Source of the DNA: Palleniella intestinalis
GTDB taxonomy: Bacteria > Bacteroidota > Bacteroidia > Bacteroidales > Bacteroidaceae
Length of the DNA: 64,000 bases
Direction: 5' to 3'
Assembly (NCBI RefSeq): GCF_013166595.1
Contig: NZ_JABKKG010000003.1
Location: 25,408 to 89,407, forward strand
The first letter of the stretch is position 1. Each line of letters opens with the position of its first letter. The position numbers and the translations under genes are program-made. The notes under the pieces were generated by a model that saw only the letters and a list, made by a program, of their open reading frames with translations, was not told the DNA's origin and did no database searches. Positions 1 to 8,774 of this stretch are shown one piece after another.

Positions 1-96
1 CTTGACGCTATCCACGACACAGTACACGAAATGGCAAAGGACGAGGCGCGCCACGGCTCAGGCTTCCGCGGTCTCTTCAACCGTTATTTCAAGTAA
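1..96 (+). CDS. Rubrerythrin, C-terminal end (partial)
   Basis: The frame is open from base 1 and ends with TAA at 94-96, giving the last 31 residues of a protein. The stretch [11 protein letters not shown] followed by a short hydrophobic tail ending NRYFK is typical of the last helix of the rubrerythrin ferritin-like domain, where the Glu and His ligate the di-iron centre. Rubrerythrins reduce peroxide in anaerobes. The start and most of the gene lie outside the window. A hairpin terminator follows within 50 bases, so this is the end of its transcript. Confidence 0.8.
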   Translation, partial: LDAIHDTVHEMAKDEARHGSGFRGLFNRYFK

Positions 97-141
97 GGCA
101 TAACAATCTCGGCGCACAAACAACGCTGAGAGACAATAATC

Positions 142-175
142 AAGGGCGGCATCCTTCACAGAGGATACCGCCCTT
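142..175 (+). terminator. Hairpin terminator after rubrerythrin
   Basis: AAGGGCGGCATCC and GGATACCGCCCTT form a 13-bp stem with one mismatch around a short loop, 46 bases after the rubrerythrin stop. The 3' side continues CTTAATTAT, so the T-tract is poor. Confidence 0.75.
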
Positions 176-290
176 CTTAATTATACCCACATTTCAGATT
201 TATGCCTCATCGGCAACAGAACAACAGTGGAGACATAAAAAAGATGACCTGCACTTCCCGAAGGAATTACAGGTCAGGTGAAAGGAGGAG

Positions 291-363
291 TGGTGCCAAC
301 GGGATTCGAACCAGTGACACACGGATTTTCAGTCCGATGCTCTACCAACTGAGCTATGGCACC
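291..363 (-). tRNA. tRNA-Phe (GAA)
   Basis: Read on the minus strand, the acceptor stem GGTGCCA pairs with TGGCACC, the D arm reads GCTCAGTTGGTAGAGC, the anticodon loop CTGAAAA carries GAA, and the T arm carries GGTTCGAATCC. It is 73 nt long with discriminator A, and CCA is not encoded. A promoter lies just upstream at 406-413. Confidence 0.96.
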
Positions 364-405
364 TTGTCTTTCAGTGCTAGGATTGTTATTTCCTAATTGC
401 GAGTG

Positions 406-413
406 CAAAGGTA
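406..413 (-). promoter_or_regulatory. -7 element of the tRNA-Phe promoter
   Basis: On the minus strand this reads TACCTTTG, matching the Bacteroidetes TAnnTTTG element, about 43 bases before the mature tRNA end. An A/T-rich tract follows upstream. Confidence 0.6.
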
Positions 414-483
414 CTGCTTTTTTTTGAACTGTGCAAGCTTTTTCGTGTTTTTTTTCAAAAAAGTGTATTTTTTCCTATTTTTA

Positions 484-514
484 TTGCATATTTCCAAAAT
501 AAGTTGTAATTTTG
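484..514 (+). promoter_or_regulatory. Promoter of tRNA-Pro
   Basis: TTG at 484-486 and TAATTTTG at 507-514 are separated by 20 bases, which fits the Bacteroidetes -33/-7 layout. The tRNA begins 12 bases further on. Confidence 0.7.
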
Positions 515-525
515 CAGACGCAATT

Positions 526-598
526 CGGGATGTAGCGCAGTTGGTAGCGTACTGCGTTCGGGACGCAGGGGTCGCCAGTTCGAGTCTGGTCATCCCGA
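526..598 (+). tRNA. tRNA-Pro (CGG)
   Basis: Acceptor stem CGGGATG pairs with CATCCCG. The anticodon stem CTGCG/CGCAG encloses the loop TTCGGGA with anticodon CGG. The T loop has GTTCGAGTC. CCA is not fully encoded. A terminator follows 10 bases later, so it is a single-gene transcript. Confidence 0.96.
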
Positions 599-607
599 CA
601 AGCAAGA

Positions 608-642
608 AGCCGGCATCGTTTTTCTGATGCCGGCTCTTTTTT
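608..642 (+). terminator. Intrinsic terminator of tRNA-Pro
   Basis: AGCCGGCATC pairs with GATGCCGGCT as a 10-bp perfect stem, followed by CTTTTTT. Confidence 0.9.
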
Positions 643-750
643 ATCCGCATCCTGCCCGGTATCACTGCTGAGAGAACTAATGCATTCAACTTGCATTATA
701 CTCACACATATATTGTCATAACAAAATACCTGATGAGCATGAAGCATCTT

Positions 751-780
751 TTTGTTTTACCAAGAATCTCTTTACTTTCG
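751..780 (+). promoter_or_regulatory. Promoter of the small membrane ORF
   Basis: TTTG at 751-754 and TACTTTCG at 773-780 (one mismatch to TAnnTTTG) are 18 bases apart, shortly before the ORF that starts at 816. Confidence 0.45.
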
Positions 781-815
781 TTTGCCATGCTGCCAATACC
801 ATTCGACAATGATTT

Positions 816-1076
816 GTGGCGGCAGCCGTCTGTGTGTCCATAATTCTCCCCTTGTTGGTTCTGTCCATGGCTGCCATTATCAACTCACGCAAGACAGGAA
901 CAAGGTTCATCGCAAACCTCTTTGGTTACAGACAGAATGGTGTTGACATTCTGATTGGATGCACCGGCATGTTCAACAGCTTGTTCTTCGGTTGGGAAAA
1001 ACTCGCAATCTTTTGGGCGATTATGACAATATTCGCTATTCTTGAAATTGTCATATCCAAGCCGAAACTCTCATAA
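816..1076 (+). CDS. Small hypothetical membrane protein
   Basis: An 86-residue ORF that I do not recognise. Residues about 4-24 (VCVSIILPLLVLSMAAI) and about 60-82 (LAIFWAIMTIFAILEIVI) look like membrane segments, with a short basic loop (RKTGTR) after the first. The only usable start in frame is GTG at 816, because an in-frame stop lies just upstream. A promoter-like sequence at 751-780 precedes it. The GTG start, the lack of a clear ribosome binding site and an overlapping short ATG frame leave open that the gene is a remnant whose true start was lost by a frameshift. It is convergent with trpS and the two share a hairpin between them. Confidence 0.45.
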   Translation: MAAAVCVSIILPLLVLSMAAIINSRKTGTRFIANLFGYRQNGVDILIGCTGMFNSLFFGWEKLAIFWAIMTIFAILEIVISKPKLS

Positions 1077-1108
1077 CGTCTCACCAACTTTTCATTCTAC
1101 CATACGCA

Positions 1109-1151
1109 ATTACCGCCGACAACTCTTGCAAAAAGAGCTATCGGCGGTAAT
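1109..1151. terminator. Hairpin between convergent genes
   Basis: ATTACCGCCGA pairs with TCGGCGGTAAT as an 11-bp perfect stem with an inner CTCTT/AAGAG pairing, placed between the ends of the 816-1076 ORF and trpS. Neither side has a strong T-run, so termination is likely but not certain. Confidence 0.6.
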
Positions 1152-1173
1152 CGTTTGTATGCCTGAAAGGGAT

Positions 1174-2271
1174 TTATTTGTTCTGTTCGTTGAAACGTTT
1201 CTGCTGCTCTGCGACAAGTTCCTTGTCGTCAAAGTAGTCGATGCGCATGGCATGGCGCACCTCGGCAAGGGTCTTTGCACCAACTTTGCGTGCCTCCTCC
1301 GTTCCGCGACGCAGCACTTCGTAGACCTCAGCGATGTTGCTTTCCAATTCCTTGCGGCGTGTGCGGATGGGTTCAAGACGGTCATTGAGGACATTGTAGA
1401 GGAACTTCTTGCATGTGCCGTCACCAAGACCGCCACGTGTGTAGTGGGCCTTCATCTCGTCAAGGTTCTTGTAGTCCGGGAGGAAACGCTCGAAATCCTC
1501 GTCTTTGCAGAACGCGTCAAGGTATGTAAATACAGTGTTTCCCTCGATGTGTCCCGGGTCTTCGATGTTCAGGTGCTGTGGGTCGGTGAACATGGAGTTG
1601 ACCTTTTTCTTCAGTTCCTTTGCTGTGTCGGAGAGGTAGATGCAGTTGCCGAGTGACTTTGACATCTTTGCCTTGCCGTCCGTTCCCGGCAGACGCATGC
1701 ACGCCTTGTTCTCAGGGAGCAGCACCTGGCATTCGTTAAGCACCTCGCCATAGATATGGTTGAAACGGCGCACAATCTCGTTTGTCAACTCAATCATCGG
1801 CTTCTGGTCCTCGCCAACAGGGATTGTTGTGCCGTGGAAGAGCGTGATGTCCGCAGCCTGTGAGATAGGATAGCAGAAGAATCCGGTAGGAATGGATCCG
1901 CCTTCAAAGTTTCGCATCTCGATTTCTGTCTTCACTGTAGGGTTTCGCTGCACACGTGCCACAGAGACAAGGTTCATGTAGTAGAAAGCCAACTCTGTCA
2001 GTTCAGGCACGGCAGACTGCACAAAGATATTGCACTTTGACGGGTCAAGACCTGCGGAGAGATAGTCAAGAGCCACCTCTATGACGTTCTGGCGTATCTT
2101 CTCCGGATTGTCGGCATTGTCGGTAAGTGCCTGTGCGTCGGCAATCATGATGAAAATCTTGTCGTATTCTCCGGAGTTCTGGAGCTCCACACGACGGCGG
2201 AGAGAGCCTACATAATGGCCGATATGAAGTTTTCCGGTAGGACGGTCACCGGTAAGTATCACTTTTTCCAT
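1174..2271 (-). CDS. trpS: Tryptophanyl-tRNA synthetase
   Basis: Charges tRNA-Trp in the cytoplasm. The 365-residue product opens with [19 protein letters not shown]; the class I HIGH motif is at residues 16-19 and KMSKS is near residue 200. The GEDQKP motif that recognises the activated substrate is present. The frame stays open upstream, but the ATG at 2271 is the start expected from the family; the extra upstream residues are coded by A/T-rich promoter DNA. It is transcribed alone from a promoter at 2318-2349, and a 10-bp dyad (2304-2313 / 2338-2347) brackets that promoter. Confidence 0.96.
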   Translation of the reverse strand: MEKVILTGDRPTGKLHIGHYVGSLRRRVELQNSGEYDKIFIMIADAQALTDNADNPEKIRQNVIEVALDYLSAGLDPSKCNIFVQSAVPELTELAFYYMNLVSVARVQRNPTVKTEIEMRNFEGGSIPTGFFCYPISQAADITLFHGTTIPVGEDQKPMIELTNEIVRRFNHIYGEVLNECQVLLPENKACMRLPGTDGKAKMSKSLGNCIYLSDTAKELKKKVNSMFTDPQHLNIEDPGHIEGNTVFTYLDAFCKDEDFERFLPDYKNLDEMKAHYTRGGLGDGTCKKFLYNVLNDRLEPIRTRRKELESNIAEVYEVLRRGTEEARKVGAKTLAEVRHAMRIDYFDDKELVAEQQKRFNEQNK

Positions 2272-2303
2272 TGCTTTGTTTATTATAATATATGTATAAA
2301 AAA

Positions 2304-2347
2304 TGGTTATTCCAGTGCAAAGGTAACACTTTTTGCCGGAATAACCA
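2304..2347. promoter_or_regulatory. Dyad bracketing the trpS promoter
   Basis: TGGTTATTCC at 2304-2313 is the exact reverse complement of GGAATAACCA at 2338-2347, with 24 bases between. The -7 element of trpS lies inside, and the upstream arm touches the -33 element. This could be an operator; no regulator can be named. Confidence 0.45.
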
Positions 2348-2349
2348 AA
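2318..2349 (-). promoter_or_regulatory. Promoter of trpS
   Basis: On the minus strand TTTG (2346-2349), a 20-base spacer and TACCTTTG (2318-2325) match the Bacteroidetes promoter exactly. The ATG is at 2271, giving a leader of about 40 nt. Confidence 0.75.
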
Positions 2350-2376
2350 TATTTCAGGATTTCCATACAAAGGAAA

Positions 2377-2670
2377 TCAGAGTGTCTGCTCTATATTCCA
2401 AACGAATGCACGCAGACCAAGGAGAGGATTATCCACATCAAGTTTGTGCAGACGCGCCAATAGAGGCTCCACACGGTCGTCATCACAGATAGTGATAATA
2501 GCCTCGTTCATTGCCGGCCATGCATGGGAGCCGAGATGAGGTTCGCCGGTCTTTGTGCCGCAGCCTCCCACGGTAGGGAAGAGCGTATAGCCACGGCAGA
2601 GTGATGATTTGAGAGCCTCAGCCACTCCTTCGTGGTGAGCCTGGTCGTATGTTATAAAGATACTTTTCAT
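2377..2670 (-). CDS. PII-like (GlnB-fold) small protein at the end of the efflux operon
   Basis: A 97-residue cytoplasmic protein starting MKSIFITYDQAHHEGV. It resembles small PII-like proteins found next to RND efflux genes in Bacteroidales: it is about 100 residues, has an alternating strand/helix pattern, and carries the conserved stretches RGYTLFPTVGGCGTKTGEP and LLGLRAFVWN. An upstream in-frame extension exists, but the ATG at 2670 gives the typical start. It lies 56 bases after the RND pump gene in the same direction with an 8-bp hairpin between them (2689-2710). By analogy with other PII-like proteins it may sense a metal or small ligand; that is inference. Confidence 0.7.
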   Translation of the reverse strand: MKSIFITYDQAHHEGVAEALKSSLCRGYTLFPTVGGCGTKTGEPHLGSHAWPAMNEAIITICDDDRVEPLLARLHKLDVDNPLLGLRAFVWNIEQTL

Positions 2671-2688
2671 AATGTTGTTGCGTATTGT

Positions 2689-2710
2689 GGTGGGGCAGTG
2701 ACGCCCCACC
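2689..2710. other. Intercistronic hairpin between the RND gene and the PII-like gene
   Basis: GGTGGGGC and GCCCCACC form an 8-bp perfect GC-rich stem with a 6-base loop. There is no T-run on the minus strand, so it is more likely an mRNA-stability or partial attenuation element than a full terminator. Confidence 0.45.
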
Positions 2711-2726
2711 GTTGTTGTTCTACAGA

Positions 2727-5700
2727 CTATTTTGCCTTATTAAGCTGTTCTTCCGCCTTATGCTCTGCCCAGTAAGCGTCAAGCTCACGCTCCTCACGCA
2801 TCTGACGGCGCTTGTTCTTTATGCCGACACCGCCGAAGATACAGAACATTGCTGGCACATAAATCAGCGTAAGCACAGTGGAGACACAGAGACCGCCGAT
2901 GATGCTGACACCCATCGGACGCCACATCTCAGCACCGACACCCTGTCCCACAGCCATAGGCACCATACCGAGGATAGTGGTGAGCGTGGTCATAAGGATT
3001 GGGCGCAGACGGCTTCGTGCCGCAATCGTAGCGGAACGGATAAGTCCGTTACCACGTTCACGCATGAGGTTGGTGTAGTCGATGAGCACAATACCGTTCT
3101 TCACCACAATACCGATAAGCATGATGCCACCGAGCATAGACATGACACTGAGCGTTGTCTGTGTTATCACAAGTGCAAGAATGATGCCCGAGAGGGCGAA
3201 AGGCACTGAGAGCATGATGATGAACGGATAGGTCATTGATTCGAACTGTGCCGCCATGACGATGAACACAAGGATGATGATGAGGATGCCAAGTGTGCCA
3301 AGATCGCGGTTTGAGTCCTGTTGGTCCTCGTAAGAGCCGGCAACCTGGACAGTAACACCTGCAGGAAGGTCCATCTTCTTATAGATTGACTGACCGAGTT
3401 CTACACCTTCCGACAAGGCATGGCCGTCGGCAAGCACCGCACTGACTGTGACATAGCGCTGGCGGTCCTTACGCTCGATGGTCGGAGGGATGGCGCTTTC
3501 CTCCACGGTTGCCACATCGCAGATACGGATGTTCTGGCCATAGCCGTTAGGAATAACCATGTTTTCCAAATCATTGACAGAGATACGGGCAGAAGGCTCG
3601 TAGCGCACCTTGATGTCATATTCCTCACCGTCCTCACGGAAATAAGAGAGTCGTGAACCGCTGATGATGTTGCGCACGGCACTGGCTGCCGTCTGCATGC
3701 CGATATTCTGCTGTGCCAGTTTCTCACGGTCGAAGTTAACCACCACTTCAGGCTGATAGTCGGAACGTGAGATGAACACCTGAGTCACAATGTTTTCCTT
3801 GCGGAGCTTGTCGGCAAGAGTGTGCGCAATGTCACTTGTCGCATTCATATCATAGCCATAAATCTCGAAAGTGGCAGTAGCCTGTCCACCCATGGATGAG
3901 CCCTTGCTGCCACCAAGGTTCACCTGGTACTTTGCCAGCTCAGGAATAGCCTTCAAGTCTGCACGCATCTCATCACAGATTGCTGCCAAACCCTTCTCAC
4001 GCTCATTGGACGGAACCATCATTATGTTGAATTCTATGATATGGGAACCGTTGTCGGACAATGATGCCCATGTGTTGTCGTCTCCTGCCTGACCTACCGT
4101 GAAGTTACATGACTGCAAGTCATCGCCATAGCGCTGCTGCCATTTCTTCACAAGATTTTTCGCAAGATCCTCGGAAATCTCCACACGTGTACCGACAGGC
4201 AGCTGCAGAGTGATGCCTACACGACCGGAGTCGTTGGCAGGGAAGAACTCCGACTGTATGCCGAAGATTCCGGCAAGGGCTATCGTTCCGGCAAACAGGG
4301 CGAAACATCCTGCGATGACAGTCTTGCGGTGACGCACTGACCAGTTGATGCGTTTCTCATACCAAGCATCAAGTCCGTCAAGACTCTTGCTGACAGGCGA
4401 ATAGAGTTTCTTGAACAACGGACTTTGCTTTTTCTTCAGCTTAAGCATCAAGGAACAGAGCATCGGCGTGAACGAGAGTGCCGAAAGAGTGGATATTGTC
4501 ATGATGATACACATCATCCAACCCAACTGCTTGAAGAGCACACCTGCCATACCGGTCACCATGGTAAGAGGGAAGAACACGGCAATCATGGTCAATGTGG
4601 AAGCCACAACAGAGATTGCCACCTCCTGAGTGGCATGGATGGCAGCCTGTTTTGGCGAAGAGCCGCGCTCGATGTGTGTCGTAACGTTCTCCAATACCAC
4701 AATGGCGTCGTCCACAACATTACCGATGGCAATGGAAAGACATGAAAGTGAGATCATGTTCAATGAGCCGCCGGTGGCATACAGGTAGATGAACGATGCA
4801 ATGAGCGACATCGGGATGGTGATGACAATAATCATCGTGGCACGCCAGCGTCCAAGGAACACGAACACAACCAATGCCACAAAGAGCATGGCATAAGCGA
4901 TTGTCTCCTCAAGAGAGCCTATGGTGTTGAGGATGTTGTCCGAAGTATTGACGATGACTCCCAGCTTCACATCGGAAGGAAGGTTTTTCTGCAGCTCCGG
5001 CAGTTTCTTCATCACAGCGTCGGCAATGGCAACGGAGTTCGCGCCTGACTGCTTCTGTACGACAATCATGGCACCCTGTGTGCCGTTGGTGAACGTGCGC
5101 TGTGCACGCTCCTCCACATTATCGACTATTCGCGCGACATCCTTCAGATAGACATTCGCACCGTTTTTGGTGCCGACAATGACATTCTCCATCTGTTTAG
5201 GGTCACTGAACTCACCCTCCACACGGACGGTGAACGTCTGTGTGCCTATGTCGACAGTACCCGTTGTGATATTGTGGTTCTCGGCATTGACAGCCTGACT
5301 CACCTGCAATGGCGACAGACCGTAGGCCTCCATCTTGCGAGGATCCATGTAAATGTTTATCTCTCGCTTGGGAGCACCTGAGATACTCACCGTACCAACA
5401 CCGTCGATACGCGCCAAAGGATTGGCGACGACATCATCGAGTATCTTGTACAATGCCTTCTGTGACTCATTAGCCTCCACCGAAAGGAGGAGGATAGGAA
5501 TCATGTCCGTGGAGAACTTGAACAGGACAGGCGACTGCGCTTCGTCAGGAAGGGAGTTGCTGATCATGTCAAGTTTGTCTCGCACATCATTCGTCAAGTC
5601 GTCAATGTCATAGCCATACTCAAACTGCAGGGTGATGACAGACACGCCTTCACGTGAATTACTTGTGATATGCTTCAGGTGCTCGACAGAGTTCAGAGTG

Positions 5701-5906
5701 TTCTCCAGCGGGCGTGTCACGTTGTTCTCTATATCATTGGCTGACGCACCGTTATAGTACGTCATGACCATGATTGTGTTGGTATCGATGTCCGGATAAA
5801 GATCGATAGGGAGCTTTATCAGGGAGAAGATACCGAAAATGATGACGGCGCAGAAACACAGGCTCGTCATAATCGGTCGTTTGACCGCGCCTTCGTATAG
5901 TGTCAT
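2727..5906 (-). CDS. RND efflux transporter, AcrB/HAE1 type
   Basis: Inner-membrane proton-driven pump of a tripartite efflux system, 1059 residues, the full family length. The N-terminus has the first transmembrane helix and the DLYPDIDTNTIMV stretch typical of the family. The fourth transmembrane helix carries the proton-relay pair in GNVVDDAIVVLEN near residue 398. Two large periplasmic regions and two sets of transmembrane helices follow the usual duplicated plan, and GIVVKNGIVLIDYTN marks the second half. It lies downstream of the TolC and membrane-fusion genes and upstream of the PII-like gene. The sequence points to drug or small-molecule export (HAE1) rather than heavy metals, but the substrate is unknown. 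Confidence 0.95.
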   Translation of the reverse strand: MTLYEGAVKRPIMTSLCFCAVIIFGIFSLIKLPIDLYPDIDTNTIMVMTYYNGASANDIENNVTRPLENTLNSVEHLKHITSNSREGVSVITLQFEYGYDIDDLTNDVRDKLDMISNSLPDEAQSPVLFKFSTDMIPILLLSVEANESQKALYKILDDVVANPLARIDGVGTVSISGAPKREINIYMDPRKMEAYGLSPLQVSQAVNAENHNITTGTVDIGTQTFTVRVEGEFSDPKQMENVIVGTKNGANVYLKDVARIVDNVEERAQRTFTNGTQGAMIVVQKQSGANSVAIADAVMKKLPELQKNLPSDVKLGVIVNTSDNILNTIGSLEETIAYAMLFVALVVFVFLGRWRATMIIVITIPMSLIASFIYLYATGGSLNMISLSCLSIAIGNVVDDAIVVLENVTTHIERGSSPKQAAIHATQEVAISVVASTLTMIAVFFPLTMVTGMAGVLFKQLGWMMCIIMTISTLSALSFTPMLCSLMLKLKKKQSPLFKKLYSPVSKSLDGLDAWYEKRINWSVRHRKTVIAGCFALFAGTIALAGIFGIQSEFFPANDSGRVGITLQLPVGTRVEISEDLAKNLVKKWQQRYGDDLQSCNFTVGQAGDDNTWASLSDNGSHIIEFNIMMVPSNEREKGLAAICDEMRADLKAIPELAKYQVNLGGSKGSSMGGQATATFEIYGYDMNATSDIAHTLADKLRKENIVTQVFISRSDYQPEVVVNFDREKLAQQNIGMQTAASAVRNIISGSRLSYFREDGEEYDIKVRYEPSARISVNDLENMVIPNGYGQNIRICDVATVEESAIPPTIERKDRQRYVTVSAVLADGHALSEGVELGQSIYKKMDLPAGVTVQVAGSYEDQQDSNRDLGTLGILIIILVFIVMAAQFESMTYPFIIMLSVPFALSGIILALVITQTTLSVMSMLGGIMLIGIVVKNGIVLIDYTNLMRERGNGLIRSATIAARSRLRPILMTTLTTILGMVPMAVGQGVGAEMWRPMGVSIIGGLCVSTVLTLIYVPAMFCIFGGVGIKNKRRQMREERELDAYWAEHKAEEQLNKAK

Positions 5907-5930
5907 GTTGGTTTTGTTGTTTTTTATTTG

Positions 5931-5968
5931 GTTGCATCATTATGCGTCATGCCGCATAATGATGCAAC
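5931..5968. repeat. 15-bp perfect inverted repeat between efflux genes
   Basis: GTTGCATCATTATGC at 5931-5945 and its exact complement at 5954-5968 enclose 8 bases. It lies in the 91-base gap between the membrane-fusion and RND genes, so it would form a strong hairpin in the operon mRNA. There is no T-run on the coding side. Confidence 0.7.
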
Positions 5969-5997
5969 ATTATATAACATGAAGAGCCGCCCTCCAC

Positions 5998-7008
5998 TTA
6001 TTTCACGACTTTCACTTTCTTTCCGTTGGCAAGGCGTGACTGTCCTGCGACGACAACCTGCTGACCGTCCTGCACACCGGAGAAGATTTCGTAAGTCTTG
6101 CCTATATGCTTTCCAAGCTCCACCTTATTATATGTGACAGTCTGCTTTGCTGCATCATAGACATAAACATAGCGGTCGCCTGCGCCAATCTGCTTGACAA
6201 GAGCCTCATCAGGTATGAGCACATGCTCCTGACTGCCGAAGTTCACTGTCGCACGGGCAAACATTCCCGGACGGACTTTCTGATTCTTGTTGCTGATTGT
6301 GATTTCCACAGGGAAAGTGTGTGTCGCCTCATCAATGCTTGGGTGGATGATTGACACATGTCCAACGAATTTCTCGCCCGGATAAGCGTCAAGTTCGATG
6401 TCGATAGCCTGACCTTTCTTGATGTCCTTATAGTGAATCTCTGAGATGTTTGTAACGATTTTCACCACACTTGTCTCTTCGATTGTAAGGATAGGAGTGC
6501 CGTTGTACATGTCACCATTGTCATAGTTGCGTGCCGTAACGACACCGCTGATAGGGGCATAGAGCTGTGTGTTGCGAGACATCTGTGCATACTGGGTCTG
6601 CAGGACGTCAAGCTGCATCTTGGCATTGTCGTACTCTGTCTTGCTTGCTCCACCGACATTGTAAAGTTGTTCGGTGCGGCTGAACTCCAGTTTCTGGTTG
6701 TCTATCTGTAGTTTCAGCTGTCGCAGGCTTGACGCATCAAGCTGCACAACCACCTGTCCTTTCTTCACTCTGTCGCCGACATCCACGAGAACCTTCTCTA
6801 TGCGGTAAGCGACATTAGGCGAGATGTTGTTCTTCACATCACTCTCCACTACAGCCGTATAAGTCTCTGTCTGTGGCAAGACATCACTGTGGACAGTCGC
6901 CAGCTTCACCTCAGGCAACTCTTCGGCAACTGTTTCAGCCTCTTTGTTCTTGTTTCCGCAACTTGCCATTGCAAGCATTGCTGCGGCTATCATAAAATAT
7001 TTATTCAT
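5998..7008 (-). CDS. Efflux RND transporter periplasmic adaptor (membrane fusion protein)
   Basis: Periplasmic adaptor that links the RND pump to the outer-membrane channel, 336 residues. The N-terminus is a lipoprotein signal with a cysteine in the MASCGNK stretch. The biotinyl-lipoyl-like half motifs (VDVGDRVKKGQVVVQLDASSL and LYAPISGVVTARNYDNGDM) flank a short coiled-coil hairpin, and a beta-barrel with RPGMFARATV follows. It is preceded by tolC (45-base gap) and followed by the RND gene, the standard order of these operons in Bacteroidetes. Confidence 0.93.
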   Translation of the reverse strand: MNKYFMIAAAMLAMASCGNKNKEAETVAEELPEVKLATVHSDVLPQTETYTAVVESDVKNNISPNVAYRIEKVLVDVGDRVKKGQVVVQLDASSLRQLKLQIDNQKLEFSRTEQLYNVGGASKTEYDNAKMQLDVLQTQYAQMSRNTQLYAPISGVVTARNYDNGDMYNGTPILTIEETSVVKIVTNISEIHYKDIKKGQAIDIELDAYPGEKFVGHVSIIHPSIDEATHTFPVEITISNKNQKVRPGMFARATVNFGSQEHVLIPDEALVKQIGAGDRYVYVYDAAKQTVTYNKVELGKHIGKTYEIFSGVQDGQQVVVAGQSRLANGKKVKVVK

Positions 7009-7053
7009 CCTATATAATGTTTCTGGTTTTGTTTTCTTGCAATTGTTGATGTT

Positions 7054-8373
7054 TTATTCACGCCCAAGCGTATAGTCAAGGTCAGCCTTGTTGGACAGAT
7101 AGTCGTAAATGCTCTGATTGTATGTCAGTTCCGCCTGCACAAGAGCCGTCTCGCTTTGGTTCAGTTCAAGGATTGTCCCACGGCCCACATCATAGCGTTT
7201 GCCGGCAATGTTCACAGCCTTGTCTGCCTGTTTCACCGCCTCACGGTCAGACTCCAGTTTGGCAATGGTCTTGAGCATGTTCTGCCTGTAGCTCTGTGCT
7301 GCCATTGAAAGCTGGCGTTCCGTATCACGGCGCGTGTCGGCGAGCTGCTCAAGCTGCACACGGTTGGACTGCAATTTTGTCCAATTGCTTGCCTTGAAGA
7401 TAGGAATGCTTGCCGAAAGCACAAATGTGGAACTTGGAGAATACTTGTATCCGAACACATTCCAATCAGTGTTGGAGTAGGAAGAGTACTGCCCTGACAA
7501 CGACGCTGCCACCGTAGGCATGAAGTTCGTGCGGAGAATCTTGCGTGAACGCTCAAGAAGCCCCTTGTTCAAGTCCAACTGCCTCAATGCGGAGTTGTTC
7601 TGTATCTCCTCTATTCCGCCTTCGGCATTGGCAAGGGTAAGCGAGGATTCATAAGCACGGAGCGAATCTTGGATGTCCACGTTGATATCAGTGTTGATGC
7701 CCATCAGCACCTTCAGCTGCAGAACTGCAAGGTTCATGCCTGTCTCGGCACTGACAACACTTGAATGCATTGCACGCATCTGCACCTCGGCAGAGATTTT
7801 ATCATACTCGCTGACACGTCCTGCCCGGAACTTTTTGTCCACGACATCAAAGTTCTCCTTTGACGTGTTGTAACTGCGTTGCATCACTTCATAGCTGTCT
7901 TTGGAAAGAAGAGCGGAGTAATAAGCCTTTGTCACCTGGTTCACAAGGCTGAGACGTGACGCACGCGCCTTCTCCTGAGCAAGCAGGATGTCCTGCTTCG
8001 TCAGCTTCATGTTCTGATAGACAGCCGGCGCAAACACAGGAACAGCAAGCGTAGCCGTACCTGTCGCGGTAGTGGTGCCGTCCATTCCCATTTTGAACTC
8101 ACCCATTTGGGTCTTTATCGCAGCAACGGTAATGCTGTGATTCAGTGCAAGGTCGGCTGTCACCGTAGGCAAAAGAGCCTGCCAAGCCTCCTTGTCGGCA
8201 ATCTTCTTCAGCTCAATATCCTTGTCCGCAACCCTGATTGTAGGATTCTCGGCAATGGCTATCTCTATCGCCTTTTGAAGGTTAATGCCAAGCGTAGCCT
8301 CCTGAGCCATCATGTCAACGGCATACAAGTGGAGGAACATTAATAATAAAAGGTATTTTCTCATAAAATTCAT
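7054..8373 (-). CDS. TolC family outer-membrane efflux protein
   Basis: Outer-membrane channel of the tripartite pump, 439 residues with a signal peptide (residues about 1-23). The rest is two repeats of long helices rich in Ala, Gln and Lys, with family stretches such as LQKAIEIAIAENPTIR near the N-terminus and DYTLGRE at the C-terminus. Two ATGs three codons apart (8373 and 8364) could serve as start. It is the first gene of the efflux operon and is preceded by a promoter at 8404-8436. Confidence 0.93.
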   Translation of the reverse strand: MNFMRKYLLLLMFLHLYAVDMMAQEATLGINLQKAIEIAIAENPTIRVADKDIELKKIADKEAWQALLPTVTADLALNHSITVAAIKTQMGEFKMGMDGTTTATGTATLAVPVFAPAVYQNMKLTKQDILLAQEKARASRLSLVNQVTKAYYSALLSKDSYEVMQRSYNTSKENFDVVDKKFRAGRVSEYDKISAEVQMRAMHSSVVSAETGMNLAVLQLKVLMGINTDINVDIQDSLRAYESSLTLANAEGGIEEIQNNSALRQLDLNKGLLERSRKILRTNFMPTVAASLSGQYSSYSNTDWNVFGYKYSPSSTFVLSASIPIFKASNWTKLQSNRVQLEQLADTRRDTERQLSMAAQSYRQNMLKTIAKLESDREAVKQADKAVNIAGKRYDVGRGTILELNQSETALVQAELTYNQSIYDYLSNKADLDYTLGRE

Positions 8374-8403
8374 ACTGTATCGTTAGAATTACAAAACTAA
8401 GCA

Positions 8404-8436
8404 CAAAATTACAGTTTTCTTTTCACTTATTCACAA
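8404..8436 (-). promoter_or_regulatory. Promoter of the efflux operon
   Basis: On the minus strand TAATTTTG (8404-8411) is a perfect -7 element. A TTG-like -33 sits about 22 bases upstream. The leader to tolC would be about 25 nt. Confidence 0.55.
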
Positions 8437-8774
8437 CACAGCTTTATATATTAGTAATAATTAACCAAACGGGGCAGGATGGTTGCCTGTTCAGCGGACA
8501 TGTCTGCGATAATAAAGTATCGTCTCTCGTGGTGCGCTGACAAAGGGATTATTGCCAACAGGGCAGTCGCATTTCTGTTATCATACAGAATTTCGGTGGC
8601 ACGGCATAAGTAGCAGGCATTGGAAAACTCACCGTGTTTTTGCCTTACGAGAATCGCTTGAAAACAAATGCTGAAAAGAAAGTGCGGAAATTCGCGAAAT
8701 TTTCTGCGTTTTTGTAACACGCTATCAATCAACTGTTTATAGAGGTGTGCGAGCAAATGGTGATTCCCCGTGAA

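Noticed and set aside
1042..1656. 204-residue plus-strand ORF opposite trpS
   Set aside because: Shadow of trpS, whose class I synthetase motifs are intact on the other strand.
2315..2330. AAAGGTAACACTTT upstream of trpS as a sixth repeat locus
   Set aside because: It is a single copy without 22-bp neighbours and is explained by the trpS -7 element, although its likeness to the repeat core is striking.
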